Source: CAZDAM01 sp964503595
GTDB taxonomy: Bacteria > Muiribacteriota > UBA6191
Length of the DNA: 42,169 nucleotides
Assembly: GCA_964503595.1 (NCBI GenBank)
Contig: CAZDAM010000015.1
Span: forward strand, 1 to 42,169
Reading direction: 5' to 3'
The position numbers and the translations under genes are program-made. The notes under the pieces are model-generated. The model worked only from the letters and a program-made list of their open reading frames with translations. It made no database searches and was not told the DNA's origin. This document shows positions 8,142 through 15,375 of this stretch, piece after piece (within the stretch, counting starts at the first letter, position 1; each line of letters starts with the position of its first letter).

Positions 8142-8175
8142 GCAGAAAAGCCCCGACGATTGTCCGCCGGGGCTT
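8142..8175 (-). terminator. Rho-independent terminator of slyD
   Basis: Arms AAGCCCCG (8148-8155) and CGGGGCTT (8168-8175) pair perfectly. On the minus strand the stem is followed by TTTTCTG. It begins 13 bases after the slyD stop. Confidence 0.8.
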
Positions 8176-8188
8176 GGAAATCTATCGC

Positions 8189-8650
8189 TTAGTGAACGTG
8201 ACCGTGATCAATCTCTTCGGCAGTTGCCTCCCGGACTGTATCCACAGTCAAATCAAAATGCAGGGTCACTCCGGCCAGTTCATGGTTGCTATCCACAGTC
8301 ACCATCTCGCCTTTAACATTGGTTACTTTCAGAAGAATCGGACCATGCTCCGTCTCAGCCTGAAGGCGCATACCCACTTCCAGGTTCTCGATTCCTGCAA
8401 ACATATTCCTGGGCAATTCGCGCACAGCTTCGGCATCGTGCTCACCGTAGGCATCCTTGGGCTCAACGGCCACATTGAACTTATCCCCTGTTTTTTTTCC
8501 CAGAAGAGCATTTTCCAGCCCCGGGATGATCTGACCCGCACCCTGAATCAGGGCCAGAGGCTCACGACCTTCAGAGGAATCCAGCACCTCTCCGGCATCA
8601 TTGGTAAGGGTGTAATGAATTTTTACAACCGTATCTTTCTTAATTTCCAT
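8189..8650 (-). CDS. slyD: FKBP-type peptidyl-prolyl isomerase, SlyD-like
   Basis: Cytoplasmic prolyl isomerase and chaperone of the SlyD family, 153 residues. It starts MEIKKDTVVKIHYTLTNDAG and carries EPLALIQGAGQIIPGLENALLG, the FKBP active-site segment, followed by KFNVAVEPKDAYGE and the inserted IF chaperone flap before the last FKBP strands. The C-terminal metal-binding tail of enteric SlyD is reduced to EEIDHGHVH, so nickel binding would be weak or altered. An in-frame TTG at 8674 could add eight residues, but ATG at 8650 matches the family. It is followed by its own terminator and appears monocistronic. Confidence 0.93.
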   Translation of the reverse strand: MEIKKDTVVKIHYTLTNDAGEVLDSSEGREPLALIQGAGQIIPGLENALLGKKTGDKFNVAVEPKDAYGEHDAEAVRELPRNMFAGIENLEVGMRLQAETEHGPILLKVTNVKGEMVTVDSNHELAGVTLHFDLTVDTVREATAEEIDHGHVH

Positions 8651-9033
8651 GAGCTTCTCGCTTTCCTGATTCAAAAGTGAATTCTAACTCTCTTTTCGTA
8701 CATAGCATCCCGGTACAAAAATAGACGAAAACAAACAAGAACTTTTGTAACTTTTGCGCAACTTTGTCGGCCGGCGCGCCTCCTGATATAGTAGAAAAGT
8801 GCCAAATTCGGTGCTTTTTAAGCGCCATGTGCGGAATACCAGTTCTAAACACCCTAACGTCCTCAACATAAAATCGCAAATGATTCTCCAAATCTTTGCC
8901 TGGAGGCAAATCTGCTAAAGTGTCAGGATGGATATCCGCACTCTGGGGATTTTTCTTCTTTTCACGTAGGGTAGGCAGAGGTGGTCCTAAAAATTCGGAC
9001 CACCTCTAGCTTTGTCCAGAAAACCCGTGAGAT
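8651..9033. other. intergenic region with small repeats and a 13-codon micro-ORF
   Basis: No conventional gene is seen. The slyD-proximal part carries three spaced copies of the core AACTTT (about 8740-8765). A hairpin TTTGCC-TGGA-GGCAAA lies at 8895-8910. A micro-ORF on the plus strand (8928-8969, MDIRTLGIFLLFT) stops 7 bases before the perfect hairpin at 8977-9007. It resembles the hydrophobic start of a truncated exported protein or a leader peptide. Nothing here is strong enough to call a gene. Confidence 0.3.
8977..9007. terminator. perfect 11-bp hairpin downstream of the RDD gene
   Basis: AGAGGTGGTCC and GGACCACCTCT form a perfect stem with a 9-base loop, starting 26 bases after the RDD stop. 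On neither strand is it followed by a strong T run, so it may be a weak terminator, an mRNA-stabilising hairpin, or an element end. Confidence 0.45.
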
Positions 9034-9615
9034 TCAGTACCCACCGATCGATCTTAAGGACGGAACCTCGAAATTCAGTCCTGTCGGCAGATGATTTCCA
9101 CGGATAAGATAGGCAATGATGACAAACAGATAACCTATCATGATCATGCTGCCCAGAATGTGGATCAGCCATATATTCAGAAGAGGTTTTCGTACAACCA
9201 GAGTTTTTGTTCCCGTCATCTCATCATGCGGAAGGGTTCCTCCGCTTCTTCTGTGATACCACACCGCCAGAAGCAGCAGGACAATTCCCAGCATATCGCT
9301 TCCAAAGGTCAGAACCGTCCCGGAAAAGGTCAGGACATAGCGATAAAAAGAAAGGGCCAGATCCAAAGGCTCGTCTTCCTGAGTCTTGATCCGCATTCCC
9401 AAAAGCAGCTTGCCGGGAGTGCATGCTACAGTGCCCAGCCCATCTGAAAGCGTAAAATACACTGCGGATAAAGGCACCATAAGATAAAGAGATGGCCAGG
9501 GCCCCAGCACAGGAAGGCACAGAATTCCGATTCCAAGCAGAATCAGCCAGTCCACCATGATGGCAGTACCCCGGGCGTTGATTCCGGCTGGCTTGATTTC
9601 AAAATCTGAATCCAT
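9034..9615 (-). CDS. RDD family membrane protein
   Basis: Inner-membrane protein of 193 residues with the RDD-type N-terminal segment INARGTAIMVDWLILLGIG (about 13-31). Further hydrophobic helices lie at about 33-56, 92-120 and 150-170. CTPGKLLLGMRI is the conserved intracellular segment of the family. RDD proteins have no single known function; some are proposed transporters. It starts 9 bases after hipB on the same strand and so is probably cotranscribed with hipA-hipB, an unusual partner for a HipA toxin. A hairpin follows its stop. Confidence 0.85.
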   Translation of the reverse strand: MDSDFEIKPAGINARGTAIMVDWLILLGIGILCLPVLGPWPSLYLMVPLSAVYFTLSDGLGTVACTPGKLLLGMRIKTQEDEPLDLALSFYRYVLTFSGTVLTFGSDMLGIVLLLLAVWYHRRSGGTLPHDEMTGTKTLVVRKPLLNIWLIHILGSMIMIGYLFVIIAYLIRGNHLPTGLNFEVPSLRSIGGY

Positions 9616-9624
9616 GGTTCAAGG

Positions 9625-9975
9625 CTACTCCTCGAAAAAGTTTCCGGCAAGCGGGCGTACATTTTCTGAAGACGTTTGAAGCGACTCCCTGAACCTTTGG
9701 GCCAGATCGAGATGGGAAGGCAAAAGCCCCGACTTCAAACCAAAAGGACGAAATGCCCTGTCCACAACCGATTGGGCCGGACTTCCCTTGTCCCCTTCCA
9801 GATCCGATAGAGTACGACGGCTGATATCCACAAGCCTGGCATATTCTGTCTGATTCAGGCCGAGTACTTCTTTGCGGAGGATCCTTAAGAGCTCTCCCTG
9901 GCTGATGTCCCCCATGAAAAGCTGACCCATAAGCTTCAGCAGATATTCCTGCCTTTCTTTGGCAGACCATTTCAT
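9625..9975 (-). CDS. HipB-like XRE-family antitoxin/repressor
   Basis: A 116-residue DNA-binding protein. The helix-turn-helix of the XRE/Cro class lies around residues 40-75 (LNQTEYARLVDISRRTLSDLEGDKG). The ATG at 9975 overlaps the hipA stop as ATGA and has GGGGG five bases upstream, so it is preferred over an upstream TTG at 9987. It presumably neutralises the adjacent HipA-like kinase and represses the operon by binding the three TTGAG-N10-CTCAA sites upstream of hipA. The order toxin first, antitoxin second is opposite to classical hipBA. The family is sure; the antitoxin role is inferred from position. Confidence 0.8.
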   Translation of the reverse strand: MKWSAKERQEYLLKLMGQLFMGDISQGELLRILRKEVLGLNQTEYARLVDISRRTLSDLEGDKGSPAQSVVDRAFRPFGLKSGLLPSHLDLAQRFRESLQTSSENVRPLAGNFFEE

Positions 9976-11294
9976 AGAAGCCCCCAACGCTTCAGCTTCT
10001 GATCCAGAAAATCAAAGCCCATGGATGGCATCTGAAGAATCGTCTGAGGCACTCCCCTGGCCTTGAGTCTTTCTCTGAGACCTTCCAGTTTTCTGGCGGT
10101 GTCCCTGAGTGCATGCATGATTCTATCCGAATCACAGAGATGAGCAAGGCTCACGGCAATCTCCTGCCAACGGTATTCTCCCCCCATTTCCAGGGGACTG
10201 CCCCAAGTCGTGGTACGAATCACTTCCCCCGGATCTGCTCTCATGGGAGCAAAATCAAAGACAGGAGACAGCTTCATACCTTCCGGAGTTTTTAAAATGG
10301 CCGAATTCCGTCCGTGATTGTCCGAATTTCCAAAGGAAACATTGAGAAGGTCCCGGCAGAGCCATTCAGACACAAGCTCTTCTGCTTTTGAACTTTTCGG
10401 CGCAAGTCGTAGCAACTCAATCAGTTTTTCCAGAATCTCAAAGTGACTCAAATGTGTCCCAGTAGGCTTTTTCAGGATGGAAAACAATGATTCCATACCC
10501 AGTCTTTTCCATCTTGTCCCAGTCCAGAGAGCATCAAAACGGGGAAGCCACAAGGATGGGAATCTGCTTCCTTCTTCAAGCCTCATACCAATTGTTGAAA
10601 TCGTGCTGACTCCCATCTGATGAAGCTCCTGATAGAAATCATACTCTGCCCGCAATACATCACAATCCAGATCGGATCGATCATTACGGGGAAATTTCAC
10701 CAGAAAATAGCCGTCTGGATTTTCCTCCTGATCCTGAAAGGTATCAATAAAGACCTGATCCTCTGAAGAGCAGCGCAGCAAAAGCTTGGGGGCCTCTCCG
10801 GATGCCCCGGTGGCCCCTCCACTGATGGCCCCCATCTGGCTGGCATATTCAAGAAAATCAGCTTGCCTCTCCACGACTTCTTTCACAGGAAAATATCTCA
10901 AGGATTTCTCTGTTTGTTCCGGAATCGCTTCCTTGAATCTGAGATTCCCTACAGGGGCAATCACACCCCGCTCAAGAAGGGCAAAGTCCTGAGTTTCCGG
11001 AGTCTGATTTGCCAGGCCCAAAGCCCTGACCAAAACCCTGCGTGCAGCTCCTGAGGGGATCAGGTCTTCCAGAAAAGGAAACCATGAATTCTCGGTGTAT
11101 TCCCAGAAAAGGCGTACTGGACAATTCAAACTGACTGCATGGATGCCATTATCCTCAAGATGCTTGATGGCATAGTCCTGCTCATAACCCAAACGGCAGG
11201 GACTCAGCCGCCCCTTTTCCGGGGAGAGGACATCAAGAGTCGCAATATCCTGCCAGCATTCGGCACCAAGAACCTGAATCGTAAACTGTTTCAT
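9972..11294 (-). CDS. HipA-like serine/threonine kinase toxin
   Basis: HipA-family kinase, 440 residues, the same length as E. coli HipA, which phosphorylates glutamyl-tRNA synthetase. The glycine-rich nucleotide loop is GGATGASGEAPKLLL (159-173), the ATP lysine is in FLVKFP (Lys200), the catalytic loop is GNSDNHGRNSAIL (322-334, with Asp325 and Asn330), and the metal aspartate is in FDFAP (Asp347). All key residues are present, so it should be active. Its own target is unknown. First gene of hipA-hipB-RDD; no Shine-Dalgarno is seen and the leader is short. Three palindromic operators lie upstream. Confidence 0.9.
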   Translation of the reverse strand: MKQFTIQVLGAECWQDIATLDVLSPEKGRLSPCRLGYEQDYAIKHLEDNGIHAVSLNCPVRLFWEYTENSWFPFLEDLIPSGAARRVLVRALGLANQTPETQDFALLERGVIAPVGNLRFKEAIPEQTEKSLRYFPVKEVVERQADFLEYASQMGAISGGATGASGEAPKLLLRCSSEDQVFIDTFQDQEENPDGYFLVKFPRNDRSDLDCDVLRAEYDFYQELHQMGVSTISTIGMRLEEGSRFPSLWLPRFDALWTGTRWKRLGMESLFSILKKPTGTHLSHFEILEKLIELLRLAPKSSKAEELVSEWLCRDLLNVSFGNSDNHGRNSAILKTPEGMKLSPVFDFAPMRADPGEVIRTTTWGSPLEMGGEYRWQEIAVSLAHLCDSDRIMHALRDTARKLEGLRERLKARGVPQTILQMPSMGFDFLDQKLKRWGLL

Positions 11295-11302
11295 AATTCA
11301 TA

Positions 11303-11322
11303 TTGAGAAATATTTTACTCAA
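11303..11322. promoter_or_regulatory. hip operator 1, TTGAG-N10-CTCAA
   Basis: A 20-base inverted repeat (TTGAG, ten A/T-rich bases, CTCAA), 9 bases upstream of the hipA ATG. It shares a 24-base identical stretch with operator 3. It is a likely HipB binding site, inferred from the parallel with the multiple operators of classical hipBA. Confidence 0.75.
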
Positions 11323-11351
11323 TACTAGCACTATTTTAATTATTTGAGCAA
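11322..11351 (-). promoter_or_regulatory. candidate sigma-70 promoter of hipA
   Basis: On the minus strand TTGCTC (11346-11351) and TAGTAT (11322-11327) are separated by 18 bases. The -35 lies inside operator 2 and the -10 touches operator 1, so repressor binding would block polymerase. This is a consensus match only. Confidence 0.45.
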
Positions 11352-11363
11352 AATTACACTCAA
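11344..11363. promoter_or_regulatory. hip operator 2, TTGAG-N10-CTCAA
   Basis: Same arms and spacing as operators 1 and 3 but a different 10-base centre. Its centre lies 41 bases from operator 1 and 42 from operator 3. Confidence 0.75.
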
Positions 11364-11385
11364 TAATAAAGAATCATCACCCATA

Positions 11386-11405
11386 TTGAGAAATATTTTA
11401 CTCAA
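11386..11405. promoter_or_regulatory. hip operator 3, TTGAG-N10-CTCAA
   Basis: Same arms and identical 10-base centre as operator 1. It is the farthest from hipA and lies 29 bases after the stop of the upstream gene. Confidence 0.75.
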
Positions 11406-11434
11406 ATACAAACCCTCGGCCTCAGGCTAAGAAT

Positions 11435-12286
11435 TCAGGCATTCTCATTCATCTTCAGATGCAGCACTTCAAGGAGCCTGGAACTCTCTTTGGAATCCGG
11501 CCTGGAGTAGAGATAGATGGAATCCCCCCAGGTAGGGACAATTTCAATGACATCAAAGCGGCGACTGGAATAGTCCTCGCTGATTTTCACTTCCTGAATC
11601 CGTGCATTGTCAAAAACAGTGACTTCCGGCCCCCTAATATCGGAATAGATGGAATAGATTCTCTTTGGCGTGATGATTCCAAACACCTCAGAACCATTCA
11701 CAAACCCTACGTGGCTGAAAAACTGAACTTCATTTTCCTTCAGAAAACGAAACCTGGCCTTCCACTGTTCCACCATTTCGGCAGTGATTTCCTGTGGCAG
11801 CCAGATCTCGGCGATATAGGTCTTCTGAACATGCTTCACAAAGCGCAGATGAACCATCAGAATCAGAGGCAATAGAGGTAGCAGCAATAAGGATTGCCAG
11901 TTTCGGGAACCACCTCGCCTCTCTTTTTTGATCTCGCTTAGCCCATGAATTCCTCTTGCCAGAATCAGAAAAATACTCAGATATCCAAACCCGGTAAGAA
12001 CGCAGAAAACCAGACCATAGCCAAGCCGGGCAAAAAACCAGATCTCAAGGGCTCGTGAAACCAGAAAATGAAATCCAAGGGCATAGCCAAAGGCCAGATT
12101 TCCCACGCTGTAGCCAGTCAGGAAGAAAAGAGATGCCAGAAGATCCAGAAAGCTGTGGAACAGATCCGCATCCAGAACGGAAAGCCCTGATTTGAACTGC
12201 CAGAGCAGCCAGAAGGACTGAAGCAGGAGGCCAAACCAAGTCACTCCAACGGAAAGTCTGTATCTATTGTTTCGTTCCGTCTGCAT
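11435..12286 (-). CDS. membrane protein of unknown function with soluble C-terminal domain
   Basis: I do not recognise this 283-residue protein. The N-terminal half has about five hydrophobic segments (about 10-30, 38-58, 60-78, 85-112 and 130-148), interrupted by a basic loop (KKERRGGSR). The C-terminal half (about 155-283) is soluble, with alternating beta-type strands (EVFGIITPKRIYSIYSDIRG), perhaps a PH-like or sensor fold, though that is a guess. It starts inside the 3' end of the DUF4143 ATPase gene (23-base overlap), so the two are translationally coupled and probably act together. No signal peptide or enzyme motif is visible. Confidence 0.7.
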   Translation of the reverse strand: MQTERNNRYRLSVGVTWFGLLLQSFWLLWQFKSGLSVLDADLFHSFLDLLASLFFLTGYSVGNLAFGYALGFHFLVSRALEIWFFARLGYGLVFCVLTGFGYLSIFLILARGIHGLSEIKKERRGGSRNWQSLLLLPLLPLILMVHLRFVKHVQKTYIAEIWLPQEITAEMVEQWKARFRFLKENEVQFFSHVGFVNGSEVFGIITPKRIYSIYSDIRGPEVTVFDNARIQEVKISEDYSSRRFDVIEIVPTWGDSIYLYSRPDSKESSRLLEVLHLKMNENA

Positions 12287-13451
12287 GGCACCTTTTCAAA
12301 ATTTCCTGCTGTATCTGATATAGAGAAATCGCCATAACTCCGTCTTTTAGAGGATAGGTATCCTCGCCTGCATGAACTACAAATTTCCTGGCTGGATTCA
12401 GATCCTCACAGGAACTGTAGAAGCCCTTGGATATCTTTGGGGCTGAGCTCTTTTTGATTTCAATCGCCCAAAGTTCGGAGTCAGAAAATTCAAGAACCAA
12501 ATCCACTTCGGCGCCACCAGAAGTCCGATAGTAGCCACTGGAAACCAGTTCCGGCAGAGTACCCAGAATATTTTCAATAACGAAACCTTCAAAGCTGCCT
12601 CCCACAACAGGATGACCAAGAAGTTCATCCAGCGAGCCAATACCCAGTAATGCATGACAAAGCCCACTATCCCGAAGATACACCTTAGGGGCCTTGATCA
12701 ACCTGCGCCCCAGATTGCTACCCCAGGGCTTTAAGCGACGCACCAGAAGTAAGTCCACCATCAGCTCCAGATATCTTGCTATGGTAACACCACTGACATC
12801 CAGCCCCCGGGCCAAAGAAGCTGCGTTCAACTGTTGCCCCTGATTATGGGCCAGCATGGTCCAGAAACGCCTCAGAGTTTCAGAAGGAATCCGAGGTCCC
12901 AGTTGCGGGATATCCCTTTCGAGGTAAGTCTTGATGAAATGGGTTCTCCAGTTGAAGCTTTCAGCTTCCGATTTAGCCAGAAAACTCTCAGGAAAGCCTC
13001 CCCGATTCCATAGTCTCTGAACTTCCTGGGACTTCACTTCAAGAGAACTCAAAGGAAAGAGTTCAAGATAGGCCAATCTCCCGGCAAGGGTTTCGCTGGA
13101 CTGACGCAGCAAATCAAGTGATGCTGAGCCTAGAAGCAGAAATTGGCCTGTCTTTTTTCCCTGCCTTCGCCTTTTATCAATCACGCTTCTCAAAGGAGCA
13201 AAAATTTCCGGGCTGCGCTGAATTTCATCGAAAATCACCAGGCGATCCTCATGCAGTTCGCAAAACAGCTCTATGTCACTGATTTTTGCCAAATCCCGGG
13301 GACTTTCCAAATCCAGATAGACAGCCGAACTACCTTCAGCCACATCCAAAGCCAGAGTTGTCTTGCCAACCTGCCGTGGTCCCAGCAAGGCAACTGCCGG
13401 GAATTCTCCCAATAATCGGGTCAGTTTTTCCTGTGCATTTCTCTGAATCAT
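12264..13451 (-). CDS. AAA ATPase with DUF4143 domain
   Basis: A 395-residue member of the AAA_14/DUF4143 group. Walker A is GPRQVGKT (24-31) and Walker B is RLVIFDEIQ (about 69-77), followed by the sensor-like LLGSASLDLLRQSSETLAGR. A winged-helix region (about 205-250, LNAASLARGLDVSGVTIARYLELM) leads into the C-terminal DUF4143 nuclease-like fold with AEVDLVLEF and WAIEIKKS, resembling PD-(D/E)XK motifs. The cellular role of the group is unknown; it is common in accessory DNA. It overlaps the downstream membrane protein gene. An inverted repeat lies immediately upstream of its ATG. Confidence 0.9.
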   Translation of the reverse strand: MIQRNAQEKLTRLLGEFPAVALLGPRQVGKTTLALDVAEGSSAVYLDLESPRDLAKISDIELFCELHEDRLVIFDEIQRSPEIFAPLRSVIDKRRRQGKKTGQFLLLGSASLDLLRQSSETLAGRLAYLELFPLSSLEVKSQEVQRLWNRGGFPESFLAKSEAESFNWRTHFIKTYLERDIPQLGPRIPSETLRRFWTMLAHNQGQQLNAASLARGLDVSGVTIARYLELMVDLLLVRRLKPWGSNLGRRLIKAPKVYLRDSGLCHALLGIGSLDELLGHPVVGGSFEGFVIENILGTLPELVSSGYYRTSGGAEVDLVLEFSDSELWAIEIKKSSAPKISKGFYSSCEDLNPARKFVVHAGEDTYPLKDGVMAISLYQIQQEILKRCHADGTKQ

Positions 13452-13453
13452 CT

Positions 13454-13486
13454 ATGTAAATATAACATGAAATATTCGATTTACAT
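13454..13486. promoter_or_regulatory. inverted repeat at the start of the DUF4143 gene
   Basis: ATGTAAAT (13454-13461) and ATTTACAT (13479-13486) are perfect inverted arms with a 17-base spacer, beginning 2 bases upstream of the DUF4143 ATG. TATATT in the spacer (minus strand) could be a -10, so this is a plausible repressor site. Confidence 0.45.
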
Positions 13487-13547
13487 GGATGTAGACTCGT
13501 GTGAAACACCAATAGACAACGGTTCTCTCTTGCTTTTAGGTCGTATC

Positions 13548-13620
13548 CTTAAAAAATCGACCTTTTTAGGCGACAGATTCTGTTGTATAAAAAGGCCTGT
13601 TTTCAGAAGACACACATATC
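13548..13620. repeat. palindromic intergenic element, copy A
   Basis: The core at 13561-13595 is an imperfect palindrome: left arm CCTTTTTAGGCGACAGA, right arm TCTGTTGTATAAAAAGG. A second copy of the element, with changed arms, lies at 32915-32990 in the same orientation. The shared order is CTTAA-AAAT-GA, a 35-base palindrome, GGCCTG, then GAAGACA and CACAT-TC. The rest of the gap 13452-13848 holds no convincing gene. Confidence 0.65.
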
Positions 13621-13848
13621 TCAGGGATGGAAACCCAAAATCCGAATCCACCCGAGCGACGCCCTGGCTTTCTTTTCAGATCTATGGATCATCCATGTGC
13701 TAACCTGATTCCAACTCCCGCGCCTCTGTGCTTCGCTTTCAAGCTTCAAACTCCAGCCACACACCCTGTTCTGATAACTGTTTTTGTTGGCATGCCCCTC
13801 TTTTTTAAATATATTTGCAGGGAAATAATCATTTTATGAGGTTTACTC

Positions 13849-15375
13849 ATGGAAAGAAGCGTTTTTGACGCCCGCCCAGCAGGTTACGCATACCTACTGG
13901 AAAAATTTACGCTCACGGGTATCCCGAACTGGCATATCTCGTCGGTTTCCACGACAGGCACTCACTACTCAGAAATTCAGAACGGATCTGTTGAAGAAGT
14001 TTTCCGAGCCCAGTATTGGCCAGGAGAAAAGGTCGGTGATCATCTTGAATTCGCACTTAAGTATGACGGGGTCAATCTGGGCTTACTGGCTCGAATCTTC
14101 GAAAAGGTTCCTCGGGATGAACTCACCGGCTATATCAAGTCCAAGCCTACCGGGAAATATGCACGAAGAATCTGGTTCTTCTATGAGTTCCTGACCGGCA
14201 AACAACTGCCTGTCGATGACCTGACTTCCGGAAATTATGTCCCTGCCTTGGAGACACAAAATTATTACACTCTTCAAAACGGAGAAAAATCTTCACGTCA
14301 CCGGGTTGTCAATAACCTCCTCGGCCCTAAGTCGTTTTGCCCTGTCGTAAGACGAACCAAAAAGCTTGCCGAACTGGATTCATCCAACCTGAGCAAAAGA
14401 TGTGAGGACATCGTCACCGCATATCCACCGGAACTGCTTCGCCGGGCACTAAGCTACCTCTATAGCAAGGAAACAAAGTCATCCTTTGAAATTGAGCACA
14501 TCAAGCCCAACACCTCCCGAGCAGAAAAATTCATCACATCACTGGGACTTGCTGAGAAGGAAGATTTCTGTGAAAAGACACGGCTGATAGAGCTTCAGAA
14601 TCGAATCGTCGATTCACGTTTCCAAGACAGTGACTATCGGGCGAGCCAGAACTATGTCGGCCAAACAGTTACCTGGCAGCAGGAGATCGTACACTTCATT
14701 TGTCCAAAACCTGATGATTTGCCAAGCCTGATGGAAGGGTTGATCGATTCTCATAAGAGGATGAAAGCGGGAAATGTATCCCCGATCATCCATGCCGCAG
14801 CCATCGCCTATGGCTTTGTGTTCCTTCACCCATTTGAGGACGGAAACGGGAGAATTCACAGGTTTCTGATCCATAACATCCTGTCGCTGAAAGGACTTGT
14901 ACCCCGCGGACTGATATTCCCGGTTTCAGCTATCATGCTCAAAAACCCGGCAGACTATAATGCATCTCTGGAAGCATTTTCCCGGCCACTGCTTCAGCTC
15001 ATCGATTATCGGTTGGATGAAATGGGACAAATGACCGTCGAGAACGATACCGCATGCTGGTATCAATACATGGATATTACCACTCAATCCGAAGCCCTTT
15101 ACGGGTTTGTAACCAAGACGATTGAAGAAGAACTTGTACAGGAGCTTGACTTTCTGGCCAGTTATGACAGCACAAAAAAGGCGCTACAGGACATCATTGA
15201 TATGCCGGATCGCCTGATCGACTTGTTCATCCAACTGTGCCTGCAAAATAGCGGTAGCCTTTCCGCAAGGAAGAAATCCGCTCACTTTGACTTTCTGACA
15301 GATGAAGAGCTATCCGCCATGGAACAAGCCGTAAAAAATGGATATAAGCGACCCGATTCAGGAGGGGAGTTCTGA
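13849..15375 (+). CDS. Fic domain protein (AMPylase-type)
   Basis: A 508-residue Fic-family protein. The full catalytic motif HPFEDGNGRIHR lies at 327-338, so nucleotide transfer, usually AMP from ATP onto a hydroxyl side chain, is expected. Residues 209-217 (TKSSFEIEH) look like the class II inhibitory helix [S/T]xxxE[G/N], with Glu216 kept and the usual Gly/Asn replaced by His217; the protein is probably autoinhibited. The N-terminal 170 residues and the C-terminal 100 residues are not identified. GAGG 8 bases upstream supports the ATG. Its 3' end overlaps the convergent recD by 18 bases. No separate antitoxin gene sits beside it. Confidence 0.92.
   Translation: MERSVFDARPAGYAYLLEKFTLTGIPNWHISSVSTTGTHYSEIQNGSVEEVFRAQYWPGEKVGDHLEFALKYDGVNLGLLARIFEKVPRDELTGYIKSKPTGKYARRIWFFYEFLTGKQLPVDDLTSGNYVPALETQNYYTLQNGEKSSRHRVVNNLLGPKSFCPVVRRTKKLAELDSSNLSKRCEDIVTAYPPELLRRALSYLYSKETKSSFEIEHIKPNTSRAEKFITSLGLAEKEDFCEKTRLIELQNRIVDSRFQDSDYRASQNYVGQTVTWQQEIVHFICPKPDDLPSLMEGLIDSHKRMKAGNVSPIIHAAAIAYGFVFLHPFEDGNGRIHRFLIHNILSLKGLVPRGLIFPVSAIMLKNPADYNASLEAFSRPLLQLIDYRLDEMGQMTVENDTACWYQYMDITTQSEALYGFVTKTIEEELVQELDFLASYDSTKKALQDIIDMPDRLIDLFIQLCLQNSGSLSARKKSAHFDFLTDEELSAMEQAVKNGYKRPDSGGEF

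Noticed and set aside
7889..8680. Plus-strand open frame of 263 codons over slyD
   Set aside because: It runs through the slyD terminator and antisense to slyD; no RBS and no family.
13467..13839. Two short plus-strand frames upstream of fic
   Set aside because: They cover the palindromic repeat element, lack RBS sites and show no domain.
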